DNA of 64,000 nucleotides from assembly GCA_022843745.1 (NCBI GenBank), contig JALHNB010000039.1, positions 1 to 64,000 of the forward strand. The letters run 5' to 3'. The stretch comes from Anaerolineae bacterium (GTDB taxonomy: Bacteria > Chloroflexota > Anaerolineae > Aggregatilineales > Phototrophicaceae). The translations under genes and the position numbers were made by a program. The stretch's first letter is position 1. Every line of letters begins with the position of its first letter. Positions 37,077 through 45,773 of the stretch are shown in pieces. Below the pieces are notes generated by a model that did not search any database, was not told the origin of the DNA, and saw only the letters and a program-made list of their open reading frames with translations.

Positions 37077-38758
37077 CAAAATTCTCCAATTCCTGCCGAA
37101 CGCAGGCGTTCAATCAATACAAAACTGACCGCGCATACAGCCATCAGCAGCACACTCATCGCCATCGCCTGCCCGTAATTGGTCGCGCCGGGTTGTCCGA
37201 GCAAGCGATAAATCACCAACGGCATCGTCGGCGTATCCGGGCGGGCGATAAACGACGATGCGCCAAATTCGCCCATGCTGACCGTAAACGCGAACGTCGC
37301 GCCCACGATCAAGCCGCGACTAATCAGCGGCAAATCGATCAAGCGCCATATTTGCCAACCCGACGCGCCCAACACGCTGGCGGATTCCTGAATCCCTGGC
37401 GCGATAGCCCGCAGCGCAGGCAGCACACTGCGCACGACAAATGGCATGGCTACCAGCGTATGCGCTATCGGGATCAGCAATGGCGAGGCGCGAAGATTCA
37501 GTGGCGGCTCATCAAGTGCGATGATATAGCCAAAGCCGAGGGTCACGGCACTGGTCGCTAATGGCAGCATAAACACTGGATCGAGCCATCGTGACAGCCG
37601 CGATTGACGCTGCGCCAGCAAATAAGCCGCCATTGTGCCAAGTAACACCGCCATCACCGTCGTGACAATGGCAAAAATAAGCGAGTTGCCTATCGCCTGA
37701 ACGGGCGGCACGAACAAGACCGATCCACGTGGATTGCTCGAAAGCAGTTGATAAAATTGCGTCGTCAGGCCGTCGTGTCCGGTCAGCGAACGAATCACCA
37801 GTGCCAGCAGCGGCGCAAACAACAATATCGCCATCACAATGACATTGGCGATAACAAATCCCCATTCACGCCGATTGCGGGGCCGCCGCGCAACCCACCC
37901 CTGCAATTCCGTCGCCGTCTGTCGCTGCAATCGCGTATAAATCAACATCAAGGCGAACATCAAAATAATCTGCACTAACGACAGCGCCGCCGCAACAGGC
38001 AAATTAAAAAGACTGGTCGCCTGCCGATAAATTTCGACTTCTAGGGTGGCGAATCGCGGGCCGCCAAGAATCAAAATTACGCCAAAACTCGTGAACGTGA
38101 AAATAAATACCAGCACCGCCGCTGCCAGAATCGCCGGACGCAAAATCGGAAGCCGAATATGCCACCACAAACGCCACCCGGACGCGCCCAACACCCGTGC
38201 GACTTCTTCCATGCGCAAGCTCTGTGTCGCCCAGAACCCGCCGATGATACGCAGCGCGACAGAGTAGTTATAAAACACGTGGACGATCAAAATAATGACC
38301 AGCGTGCGCTCAAGCTGAATGGGTGGCGATTCCAACCTAAAAATAGCCGTTAGCGCGTCATTCACCACACCGCGCGGGCCGATGAGCGCCGAAAACGCCG
38401 CCGCGACCACGACGGTTGGCAGCACAAACGCCAGCGTCGAAAGTGATGATAACAAAGACTTGCCCGGAAAATCATATCGCGCGAAAACATACGCTCCCGG
38501 CAGCGCCAGAACCAGCGTCAAAACCGTCGATAGCACCGCCTGTACAACCGTAAACCACAGCGTCTCGCGATAATAATCCGACATGACCACCGTCGCGAAC
38601 GCGCTCAGATTAAGCTGTCCCTCCGGCGCAAGACTGATGCCAAATATCGTCAGCAGCGGATAGAAAAAAAACAGCGCCAGAAAAATCAGCGGGATCAAAA
38701 GCAGGATTCTGTAGGGGCGGGTCTGAGACCCGCCCGTATTCTTACGTCCCCACCTCAC
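37076..38758 (-). CDS. thiP: ABC transporter permease, thiamine transporter (ThiP-like)
   Basis: 560-residue double-length permease with about 12 helices in two halves. The two EAA loops are EVARVLGASGWRLWWHIRLP and ESASVLGASGWQIWRLIDLP. Fused two-half permeases are typical of ThiP and FbpB. I choose the GTG at 38758, which overlaps the upstream stop as GTGA. A start at ATG 38791 would read 12 codons into thiB. Either way the first codons run through a 9-bp palindrome (38715-38735), which encodes about residues 8-14. Works with the binding protein and ATPase in the same operon. Confidence 0.85.
   Translation of the reverse strand: MRWGRKNTGGSQTRPYRILLLIPLIFLALFFFYPLLTIFGISLAPEGQLNLSAFATVVMSDYYRETLWFTVVQAVLSTVLTLVLALPGAYVFARYDFPGKSLLSSLSTLAFVLPTVVVAAAFSALIGPRGVVNDALTAIFRLESPPIQLERTLVIILIVHVFYNYSVALRIIGGFWATQSLRMEEVARVLGASGWRLWWHIRLPILRPAILAAAVLVFIFTFTSFGVILILGGPRFATLEVEIYRQATSLFNLPVAAALSLVQIILMFALMLIYTRLQRQTATELQGWVARRPRNRREWGFVIANVIVMAILLFAPLLALVIRSLTGHDGLTTQFYQLLSSNPRGSVLFVPPVQAIGNSLIFAIVTTVMAVLLGTMAAYLLAQRQSRLSRWLDPVFMLPLATSAVTLGFGYIIALDEPPLNLRASPLLIPIAHTLVAMPFVVRSVLPALRAIAPGIQESASVLGASGWQIWRLIDLPLISRGLIVGATFAFTVSMGEFGASSFIARPDTPTMPLVIYRLLGQPGATNYGQAMAMSVLLMAVCAVSFVLIERLRSAGIGEF
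38711..38737. repeat. GTAGGGGC-type palindrome inside the thiP N-terminal coding region
   Basis: GGGCGGGTC (38715-38723) and GACCCGCCC (38727-38735) around TGA. It has the same core as the element at 14992-15012, which has GGGTGGGTC and GACCCACCC: the C:G pair is replaced by T:A on both arms, so pairing is kept. Here it lies within codons of the permease gene. Confidence 0.75.
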
Positions 38759-39801
38759 CGCAGGACGGTTTCTGTCCACGCCTGAATCCATTCCTCGCGA
38801 TTCGCGTCGATTTTCGCCGGGTCAACCGTGACCGATTTTTCCGGTATCGCGCTGTATTCCGTGAAAATTTCGGGTATCGCCGCCTCTGTGTTCACCGGAT
38901 AGACGAACATTTGCAGCGGCACATCCTCCTGGAACGGCACATCCAGCATAAAGTCGATGAATTTCTGCGCGGCTTCGGGGTTTTGCGCGTTTGCAAGAAC
39001 GCCTGCGAACTCGATCTGCCGGAAGCACATATCGTCAGCGACGATGCTCCCGGTAGGAGCACTTTCCGGCGGCGCTTCCATAAAGTAGACCTCAACGGGC
39101 GGGCTGCTGGCATAGCTCACGACCAGCGGACGTGTACCTTCACTGCCACTGCTGCCGCTAAATTCGGCATAATATGCGGTTGACCAATCATCGACCACCA
39201 GCACGTCATTGTCGACCAGATCAGCCCAGTAATTGAGATAAGTGGTATCGCCTTCCGTGCCAAATGATTGGATGGTCGCTAGCAAGAACGCCAATCCCGG
39301 TGACGATGTGGCGGGATTTTCGACCACCAGCAGGCTTTTGTAAGTCGGGTCGGTCAATTCTTCCAGACTCTCCGGCAGTGCCAGACTATTTTCTTCAAAG
39401 TAGCTGACATCATAATTCAGGCACACATCGCCAAAATCAATCGGCGTAACGCGATTTTCCGGGTCGAGCTTGAATTCATCCGGCACGTTTTCGAGCAGCG
39501 GCGACTCGTAGGGAACGAACAGATCATTGTCCAGCGCACGGCTCAAAAAGGTGTTGTCCACGCCGAACATCACATCGCCAAGCGGATTTTCCTTGCTCAA
39601 AATGGACTGGTTGAGCATCGTCCCAGCATCACCACTGCGCAAAATCTGCACGGTGATCCCTGTTTCGTCCTGGAACTGTGCCAGCACATCCTCGCTGACA
39701 TTAAAGCTGTCGTGCGTGACCAGCGTCAATACATTATCCTGTGCCAGCACAGGCGCGATCATCAACAAGAGTATGGCTAAAATTGCCATTCGTCGCAGCA
39801 T
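38755..39801 (-). CDS. thiB: Thiamine ABC transporter substrate-binding protein (ThiB/TbpA-like)
   Basis: 348-residue secreted binding protein, first gene behind the TPP riboswitch. The signal peptide MLRRMAILAILLLMIAPVLAQ is followed by LTLVTHDSFNVSEDVLAQF, the ThiB-type opening (strand, then His-Asp-Ser). Further family features are FGVDNTFLSRAL, VTPIDFGDVCLNYD and NPATSSPGLAFLLATIQ. It captures thiamine or its phosphates for ThiP. The ATG at 39801 follows GGAGGAG; a longer reading to 39906 would run through the terminator and is rejected. It overlaps the thiP start by 4 bases. Confidence 0.92.
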   Translation of the reverse strand: MLRRMAILAILLLMIAPVLAQDNVLTLVTHDSFNVSEDVLAQFQDETGITVQILRSGDAGTMLNQSILSKENPLGDVMFGVDNTFLSRALDNDLFVPYESPLLENVPDEFKLDPENRVTPIDFGDVCLNYDVSYFEENSLALPESLEELTDPTYKSLLVVENPATSSPGLAFLLATIQSFGTEGDTTYLNYWADLVDNDVLVVDDWSTAYYAEFSGSSGSEGTRPLVVSYASSPPVEVYFMEAPPESAPTGSIVADDMCFRQIEFAGVLANAQNPEAAQKFIDFMLDVPFQEDVPLQMFVYPVNTEAAIPEIFTEYSAIPEKSVTVDPAKIDANREEWIQAWTETVLR

Positions 39802-39847
39802 GTCTTCTCCTCCAAGTATATGAACGTCCCAGGGGGAGCTTCCTAAA

Positions 39848-39884
39848 TAAAAACCACCCCGTTGGATAGCCGTAGGGGTGGTGT
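39848..39884 (-). terminator. Intrinsic terminator of the TPP riboswitch
   Basis: On the minus strand ACCACCCC (39882-39875) pairs with GGGGTGGT (39860-39853) and is followed by TTTTATTT. It lies about 20 bases after the aptamer and about 50 before the thiB start, as expected for a transcription-terminating expression platform. Confidence 0.85.
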
Positions 39885-39902
39885 AAATGCTCATAGCAAA
39901 AT

Positions 39903-39994
39903 GCACTCCCTACGCCAGTATGATCTGGATCAGGTTAAGGGTCGATGCGGCGATACGCATCCTCTCAGCCCACTTGCGCGGACTCCCCTGGTAC
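39903..39994 (-). ncRNA. TPP riboswitch (THI element)
   Basis: Minus-strand reading contains GGGCTGAGAGGATGCG, then ACCCTTAACCTGATCCAGAT and CATACTGGCGTAGGGAGTG. These match the conserved TPP aptamer elements: CUGAGA (pyrimidine-sensing), ACCUGAUC and GCGUAGGGA (pyrophosphate-sensing side). A short P1 is possible between GTAC (39991-39994) and GTGC. It lies directly upstream of thiB; an intrinsic terminator follows. When thiamine pyrophosphate binds, transcription of the transporter should stop early. Confidence 0.95.
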
Positions 39995-40013
39995 GTTGTC
40001 AGTTGTGATAATC

Positions 40014-40042
40014 AGTATAATCGGCGGCAGCGGAAAACGCAA
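40014..40042 (-). promoter_or_regulatory. Sigma70-type promoter of the thiamine transporter operon
   Basis: Minus strand: -35 TTGCGT (40042-40037), exactly 17 bases of spacer, -10 TATACT (40019-40014). The start point would fall near 40007, about 13 bases before the aptamer. It sits just beyond the stop of the upstream minus-strand CoA-transferase gene. Confidence 0.7.
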
Positions 40043-40054
40043 ATTATCGCAAGT

Positions 40055-40870
40055 TTATCCCAAATCCGAGCGCCTATCGGCGATGAACTCAGTTAAATAC
40101 TCATCAAATTTTCCGGCATTGCAGGCATCCACATAACGCATAAATTCGCCACCTGCTACTGGATATGCGGGATAGCAGCTTGTCGGCCACGCCCCGCTAG
40201 GCGCATGAACGATATAATCGGCACCCGGCGCGGGCAGCAGAAACGAATCCGTCGATTTTTCAACTTGTTCGACCATGCGCTCAACCGTCACGATCACCGT
40301 TTTGGCGATATAGACGAGTTCCATGTCGATTCCGAGGTTGTTGTTCAACTTGACGTTGCCGTATGAGTCGGCTTCCAGCCCATGCAGGATGGCGACATCG
40401 CAAGGGATCGCCGGAAACGCCATGAGTTCTTCATTGGTGTAGGGGTCGATAATCGTCTTGACATCGGGTCGCAGCTTCGGCAAATCCGTGCCGATCCAGG
40501 CGCGTGACGGCATGAAACCGACTCCGCCCATCGTCGCCCGCATCCCCATGACAATACTGGCTTCCGTTTCTTCGAGGATATTGATCATGCCTTTTTGCGC
40601 GGCTTCGGTGAACATCGGCGCGAGTCCGAACGATTCTAGGCCGAAATAGACGCTGCGCATCGTGCCGACGCACCCCGCCCCCACCAGCAAATCGGATTCG
40701 TATCCAGCCGTGAAGCACAGCAGCGTCAAATCACGCGGGCGATTCGGGCGGCGCAGCAGTTCGCGCACGAACGCGACAGGTCGGCGATAAACGGTCATCC
40801 CGCCCAGCGCGATGGTTTGCGAGTCTTGGATGAGATTGGCGGCTTCGGAGAGAGGAATGGATTGATACAA
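40055..40870 (-). CDS. CoA-transferase subunit A
   Basis: 271-residue alpha subunit of a family I CoA-transferase (glutaconate/3-oxoacid type). Features: IALGGMTVYRRPVAFVREL (the Gly-Gly opening), LTLLCFTAGYESDLLVGAGCVGTM, and VAILHGLEADSYGNVKLN. It moves CoA between carboxylic acids with a beta subunit that carries the catalytic Glu. The probable partner is encoded 5 kb away at 45774-46589, on the same strand. The start is TTG 40870 after GGAA. Divergent from the TIR-like gene across 177 AT-rich bases. Confidence 0.88.
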   Translation of the reverse strand: MYQSIPLSEAANLIQDSQTIALGGMTVYRRPVAFVRELLRRPNRPRDLTLLCFTAGYESDLLVGAGCVGTMRSVYFGLESFGLAPMFTEAAQKGMINILEETEASIVMGMRATMGGVGFMPSRAWIGTDLPKLRPDVKTIIDPYTNEELMAFPAIPCDVAILHGLEADSYGNVKLNNNLGIDMELVYIAKTVIVTVERMVEQVEKSTDSFLLPAPGADYIVHAPSGAWPTSCYPAYPVAGGEFMRYVDACNAGKFDEYLTEFIADRRSDLG

Positions 40871-41047
40871 GAATATTCCTAAATGTATTGTAGAGATATA
40901 TCAGCTAATTGTACTTACAACGGCTAATGGTTAACAAGTCCGGCACATGATACTTCACCTTGAGCATTCAATGCTAAACTATATTATCAAATGTTTTCTA
41001 AAGGCGGTTTCACAAACACCTGAATATGGATTTCGGAGGTATAGTCG

Positions 41048-41836
41048 TTGGATCCAAAACAGATAACTAAAAACCTTTACGCAATGCGGCAACTGATAGA
41101 CGTAATGCTCGCTGATGCCCATCGTGATGGTAGGACATCCTTTTTGCTTGAAGATGTGAAGTCAATTTTTGATAGCTATTCTCAGCAGAGTAAGACGTTA
41201 AAAACCCATTATCCCGACCTAACTTTTAACCTACGCGACTGGAATATTGCAGCGCATATTAATCAAGATCATGACCAAATCCATGCCACAACACTACGGG
41301 CTTTAATGAATCAAATAGATTACTGCCTAAATATCCTCCCCTCTATATCTTCATACACCAACAAGATCGAACAGCCTCTTTCAAATAAGATATTTGTGGT
41401 TCATGGTCATGACACAGAAATGCGAGAAGCCATAGCTCGAACACTTATGAAATTAGGCTTGGAGCCAATTATTTTAGATGAACAAACTGACAGAGGAAAA
41501 ACTATTATTGAGAAGTTTTTTGACCATGCTAATGATGCTTCATTTGCTATCGTATTGCTTTCACCCGACGATCTCGCATACTCAGCTAAGACTGGCCCAT
41601 CTACAACGAAATTACGCGCTCGTCAAAACGCAATTCTCGAATTAGGATTTTTTCTTGGTAAACTTGGACGTGACCACGTATTGACACTTTATCGGGACGT
41701 AGAAAATTTTGAGATACCTTCAGACTATTCGGGAGTGCTTTTTAAGCAATATGATGGTGCGAATGGCACTTGGAGACTTAAACTAACAAAAGAGCTAAAA
41801 GATCTCAAGTATGATGTTGATGCCAATAAGCTTTGA
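41048..41836 (+). CDS. TIR-like nucleotide-binding domain protein
   Basis: 262 residues. The C-terminal half (about 112-255) is the TIR-like domain of the Pycsar/CD-NTase-associated effector type: KIFVVHGHDTEMREAIA opens it, SFAIVLLSPDDLAY is central, and RARQNAILELGFFLGKLG holds the putative catalytic E198. Enzymes of this type can cleave NAD+. The N-terminal half (1-110) is helical, of unknown function, and may sense a trigger. The start is TTG 41048 behind a strong GGAGGT. Base composition and codon use are visibly more AT-rich than its neighbours, a sign of transfer. No cyclase, Argonaute or other known defence partner is adjacent. Confidence 0.85.
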   Translation: MDPKQITKNLYAMRQLIDVMLADAHRDGRTSFLLEDVKSIFDSYSQQSKTLKTHYPDLTFNLRDWNIAAHINQDHDQIHATTLRALMNQIDYCLNILPSISSYTNKIEQPLSNKIFVVHGHDTEMREAIARTLMKLGLEPIILDEQTDRGKTIIEKFFDHANDASFAIVLLSPDDLAYSAKTGPSTTKLRARQNAILELGFFLGKLGRDHVLTLYRDVENFEIPSDYSGVLFKQYDGANGTWRLKLTKELKDLKYDVDANKL

Positions 41837-41860
41837 TAGCTGGTCAGAATTCTGCCAGAA

Positions 41861-42214
41861 TCATATCGCCTTCAATTTCTCGCGCTCAGCCTTCGACAGC
41901 CCCTTCACCACCACATCATATGAATGGTCAATGAAATCCAGAATTTCGTCGTCGGAGATGCTGCCGTCGATCAAAACGGTATTCCAGTGTTTCTTGTTCA
42001 TATGATAACCTGGTGTCACAGCGGGGTGTGTCTGCCGTAAAATTTCCGCAAACGCCGGATCACATTTCAAATTTATACTTAGCGAGCCTCTGATCGGAAG
42101 TAAGGCAAAAATCTTGCCCATGACGCGATACACCAGCGTATCCTCGCCAAACGGAAAATCGCTCGTTACAGCCTTTTTCGCGGCGCAGTAATCTTTGATC
42201 GTTTCAATATCCAT
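41861..42214 (-). CDS. MmcQ/YjbR family protein
   Basis: 117-residue small protein with the CyaY-like fold of the YjbR family: DIETIKDYCAAKKAVTSDFPFGEDTLVYRVMGKIFALL, then SINLKCDPAFAEILRQTHPAVTPGYHMNKKHWNTV and a final YDVVVKGL. The family is described as DNA-binding-like but its role is not established. Convergent with the TIR-like gene (24-base gap). No operon partners. Confidence 0.9.
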   Translation of the reverse strand: MDIETIKDYCAAKKAVTSDFPFGEDTLVYRVMGKIFALLPIRGSLSINLKCDPAFAEILRQTHPAVTPGYHMNKKHWNTVLIDGSISDDEILDFIDHSYDVVVKGLSKAEREKLKAI

Positions 42215-42315
42215 GTAATTTCTTACCCGAAACTCATAACCTGTTCACCTCAACCGATTTTAGAAGGACTATACTATAATAGCAACCAACAGAGGTTTAT
42301 TTTTGGAGTCTCGCT

Positions 42316-43557
42316 ATGAATTCGATGCGCACCTTTTTGGAGCGTTCACGTCCCCTGCAAATCGCGGTGATCACAGCGCTGATCTTTGCGGCTGGCTTCG
42401 CGATGGGCAATCACTCTGGAGTCTCGACAGCACAAAGCAACATTTCGGCGGAGACTGAAAAGCTGTTTGAGCCGATGTGGGAAGTTTATAACCTGATCGA
42501 ATCACAATACGTCGATCCCAATGATGCACCATTTGACCCCGAAAAACTGGTTGATGGGGCAATTGGCGGTATGGTCGATTCGCTTGGCGACCAATTCAGC
42601 GGCTATATGTCGCCGGATATTTACCCGCTGCTCAACGATGACCTCTCCGGCGCGATTGAAGGTATCGGCGTTGTCATTCGCAGTCTGGAAGATGGCGGGA
42701 TCGAAGTTGTCAATGTTATGGGTGGTACGCCTGCTGCCAATGCTGGCCTGCGCATCGGCGATATTTTCAATCAGGTCGATGATGTCGATGTCACCAGCGC
42801 AACCCAGTTAGAACTTGCTGCAAAAGTGCGCGGCCCCGCTGGCAGTGATGTCAAGCTGACGATGATGCGTGGTGAGGAATTGGTAGACTTTATCATCACC
42901 CGCGCCCGAATCGAAATTCCCAACATCGAGTCAAAAGTGCTGGAAGAAGGCAATGTCGCCTATATCAAGCTCAACCAGTTCAGCAGCGAAGCACGCCAGC
43001 AGATCGACCAGGCCATTGAAGACCTAGATGTAAACGCGCGTTCAGGGCTGATTTTTGACCTGCGTGGCAACCCCGGCGGCCTGCTCAACAGCGCCATTGA
43101 TGTCGCCAGCGCGTTCATCAAAACCGGGCCAATCCTCATTGAGGACTTTGGCGGCGGCAACGAACAGACTTTCAATGCCACTGGCGATTACAGCGGCATT
43201 AAAGTACCGATTGTCGTGCTGGTCGATGAAAGCAGTGCCAGCGCCTCGGAATTGGTAGCGGGTGCGCTGCAAGACCGCGATCAGGCAACAATTATGGGCG
43301 AAATTACCCTCGGCAAAGGCACGGTACAGACCTGGCGCGATCTTGGCAATGGCGGCGGTGTACGCCTCACCATCGCCCGCTGGATGACTCCCAACCACAA
43401 TTGGATTCATGGCGCTGGCATCACACCCGATGTGATTATCGAATGGACACCCGAATCCTTTGATGATCCTACCGATCCGCAGCTATCAGCGGCGTTAGAT
43501 TTTTTACAATCCACCGCACAGGGTTCGCAGACGGAAGCCGAAGAAACGCAGCAATAA
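42316..43557 (+). CDS. S41 carboxyl-terminal processing protease
   Basis: 413-residue CtpA/Prc-type serine protease anchored by an N-terminal helix (about 15-35). A PDZ domain spans about residues 105-195 (GIEGIGVVIRSLEDGG, MGGTPAANAGLRIGDIF). The catalytic Ser lies in VLVDESSASASELVAGAL, and the Lys in TLGKGTVQT about 25 residues later: the S41 Ser-Lys dyad. It degrades or trims extracytoplasmic proteins. The ATG follows GGAG. A -10-like TATAAT lies at 42275-42280. A 12-bp hairpin follows the stop. Confidence 0.93.
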   Translation: MNSMRTFLERSRPLQIAVITALIFAAGFAMGNHSGVSTAQSNISAETEKLFEPMWEVYNLIESQYVDPNDAPFDPEKLVDGAIGGMVDSLGDQFSGYMSPDIYPLLNDDLSGAIEGIGVVIRSLEDGGIEVVNVMGGTPAANAGLRIGDIFNQVDDVDVTSATQLELAAKVRGPAGSDVKLTMMRGEELVDFIITRARIEIPNIESKVLEEGNVAYIKLNQFSSEARQQIDQAIEDLDVNARSGLIFDLRGNPGGLLNSAIDVASAFIKTGPILIEDFGGGNEQTFNATGDYSGIKVPIVVLVDESSASASELVAGALQDRDQATIMGEITLGKGTVQTWRDLGNGGGVRLTIARWMTPNHNWIHGAGITPDVIIEWTPESFDDPTDPQLSAALDFLQSTAQGSQTEAEETQQ

Positions 43558-43580
43558 TCCGTTTGTGGATTTCACCTATC

Positions 43581-43616
43581 GAAACATATGTGTCGGGATT
43601 CCGGCACATATGTTTC
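43581..43616 (+). terminator. 12-bp hairpin after ctpA-like gene
   Basis: GAAACATATGTG (43581-43592) and CACATATGTTTC (43605-43616) pair perfectly around TCGGGATTCCGG. It is 24 bases past the protease stop. No poly-T tail follows, so it may be a rho-dependent or processing signal. Confidence 0.5.
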
Positions 43617-43743
43617 TGTATTGTCCGCGAATGCCTGTATCTCCCTCGCGCGATAAGGACGACCATCTTTGCACAGTTGACCTGTTCCAATGGCGATGCT
43701 ATACTGCGGTGGCTTTTCGAAAAACCACTGAGGAGTACGCGGC

Positions 43744-43971
43744 ATGGAATCTGCCCTGCAAATCGCATCCGTTCTTGTATCCGTTTTATTGATCGTTTTG
43801 ATTTTGCTGCAAGTTAAAGGCGGCGGTTTGAGCAATTTGCTCGGTGGTGACGCAGGCGGTGGCATTGCTCGTACCCGGCGCGGCCTGGAAAAAACCCTGT
43901 TTCAAATCACAATCGTGATGGCGGCTTTGTTTCTTGGCATTTCGATCCTCGCCGTTATTGCGTTTGGGTAG
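43744..43971 (+). CDS. secG: Preprotein translocase subunit SecG
   Basis: 75 residues, two membrane helices (about 5-24 and 52-73) joined by a Gly-rich cytoplasmic loop LQVKGGGLSNLLGGDAGGG, which is the family signature. It assists SecYEG-mediated export. The ATG follows GAGGAG. A peptide-binding protein gene starts 12 bases downstream, probably co-transcribed. Confidence 0.92.
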   Translation: MESALQIASVLVSVLLIVLILLQVKGGGLSNLLGGDAGGGIARTRRGLEKTLFQITIVMAALFLGISILAVIAFG

Positions 43972-43983
43972 TCGGCCTACTTC

Positions 43984-45744
43984 ATGCTGCGCGGCTTCCG
44001 CTGGCAAGTCATAGCTCTGGTAATGGCGGCTGTATTATTTGCAGCCAGCTTATCAACACGCCAGGAAATTGAGCCTCCCCCAGAAGTTACCCTTCAGCCT
44101 TCCATAGAGGCTGTTTTGGATACTCCTGCAACAATCACACCGGATCCCGGCGTGGTTATCGCGCCACAGATTCCCGCTTCCGGCGTGGTCACATACCGCG
44201 AAGGCGTGGTCGGCACAGTACAGCGGCTCAACCCCCTCTACGCCAATTTAAATCCAGTTGATCAGGATATTACATCGCTTATTTTTGAGGGCCTGACCCG
44301 CATCAATACTTATGGTGAGCCGGAGCCTGCCTTAGCGCTCAACTGGGTTACGTCGTCCGATGGCCTGGAATATGTTGTCCGTTTGCGTGAGGACGTTCTC
44401 TGGCAGGATGGCATTCCGTTTACAGCAGCCGATGTGGTATACACGATGTCGCTGCTCCGTGCACCAGATTTTTCTGGCACTGCGGAACTCGGCGCGTTCT
44501 GGCGCACAGTCGAGACTGAGCAGCTTGGCGATCATTTGGTACGCTTCCGGCTCACGCAGCCTCTTGGCAGCTTCCCCGATAAAATGCGTATCGGAATTTT
44601 GCCCTATCATGCCCTGCAAGGCACAACTGCCGCGCAACTGCCCACGCATCCATTTAATCTCTCGCCCGTTGGCACTGGCCCCTATCAGCTTGAGGGTGTG
44701 CGCACGGATGGCAGCAGCATCACCGAAATTGACCTTCGTACCGCACCCGTCTATCGCCAGCGTCCTGAAGGACAGGATGGCTATGCCATTAGCCGGATGC
44801 GCTTTCAACTCTACGACTCATTCGATGCGGCCTCACAAGCGCTGCGTAACGGTGAAGTCGATGGATTGGCCGCATCCAGCAGCACGCAGCGCAGCCCATT
44901 ATTAGGCATCGTTGATGCGGCGAATCTCAACGCTCATACAGCGCTCGAATCCACATTGGGCGTAATAATTTTCAACTGGCAAAAAGACAGCACCCGCTTT
45001 TTCCGCGAACAGCGTGTCCGGCTCGCGCTCGAAACGGGCGTTAACCGGTCATCAGTCATTGAGCGCTGGCTTCTTAATTCAGCCGTTCAAGCCGATAGTC
45101 CGCTTTTTCCCGGCTCATGGGCTTATATCGCCGGACTCCCCTGGGCACCCTATGACCAGCTTACTGCGCAAACGCTTCTGGATACGGCAAATCTGCGCAC
45201 AGCAAGCACAGATACCGATTCAACGGAAGAGCCATCACCCTATCTGCTCACATTTACCGTGTTAACGCCGAATAATCCCGCGCTGGTGAATATGGTTGGC
45301 GAGATCGCGACTCAATGGTCACAACTTAACCTCAACGTGACAGTTGACCCGCAAGAACCAGCCGCTTATCAGGCACGGTTAGATTCCGGTGATTTTGATG
45401 CCGCACTGGTGGAGTTATCGCTTGGCGACAGCGCCGACCCGGATGTTTACACATTCTGGCATCAGGGGCAATATCCTGATGGCGAAAATTATGGCGGGGT
45501 TGATGATCGCCGCATCAGCGAGGCTTTGGAGCGTGGACGGCAGGAACCCAGCGGCATCAACCGCGACATCTATTATGAGAAATTTCAGAAGGATTTTGTG
45601 GATCGGGCGATTGCGTTGCCATTGTATTATCCGCTGTTCACCTACGTGACGGCAGCAGATGTTGACGGCGTTCAGTTAGGATTTATCGGCTCCCCATCGG
45701 ATCGCTTTCAAACGATCAACAATTGGAGCATCCGGCAAGGTTAA
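43984..45744 (+). CDS. ABC transporter substrate-binding protein, family 5
   Basis: 586-residue peptide/nickel-type binding protein. An N-terminal helix (about 8-23) acts as signal anchor. A Pro/Thr-rich linker follows to about residue 70. SBP_bac_5 motifs are present: DITSLIFEGLTRIN, VVRLREDVLWQDGIPFTAADVVYT and SPVGTGPYQLEGV. No permease or ATPase genes are adjacent, so it is an orphan; it could feed the Opp-type transporter elsewhere. Its ribosome site is weak. Confidence 0.9.
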   Translation: MLRGFRWQVIALVMAAVLFAASLSTRQEIEPPPEVTLQPSIEAVLDTPATITPDPGVVIAPQIPASGVVTYREGVVGTVQRLNPLYANLNPVDQDITSLIFEGLTRINTYGEPEPALALNWVTSSDGLEYVVRLREDVLWQDGIPFTAADVVYTMSLLRAPDFSGTAELGAFWRTVETEQLGDHLVRFRLTQPLGSFPDKMRIGILPYHALQGTTAAQLPTHPFNLSPVGTGPYQLEGVRTDGSSITEIDLRTAPVYRQRPEGQDGYAISRMRFQLYDSFDAASQALRNGEVDGLAASSSTQRSPLLGIVDAANLNAHTALESTLGVIIFNWQKDSTRFFREQRVRLALETGVNRSSVIERWLLNSAVQADSPLFPGSWAYIAGLPWAPYDQLTAQTLLDTANLRTASTDTDSTEEPSPYLLTFTVLTPNNPALVNMVGEIATQWSQLNLNVTVDPQEPAAYQARLDSGDFDAALVELSLGDSADPDVYTFWHQGQYPDGENYGGVDDRRISEALERGRQEPSGINRDIYYEKFQKDFVDRAIALPLYYPLFTYVTAADVDGVQLGFIGSPSDRFQTINNWSIRQG

Positions 45745-45773
45745 ATAGGTCGGATAATGCGCAAAACAAAATA

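Noticed and set aside
36045-39801. Iron(III) transporter
   Set aside because: The protein types are ambiguous with FbpABC, but the TPP riboswitch directly upstream makes thiamine far likelier.
41048-41836. Thoeris, CBASS or Pycsar system
   Set aside because: Only the TIR-like gene is present; no cyclase, ThsA or associated gene is adjacent.
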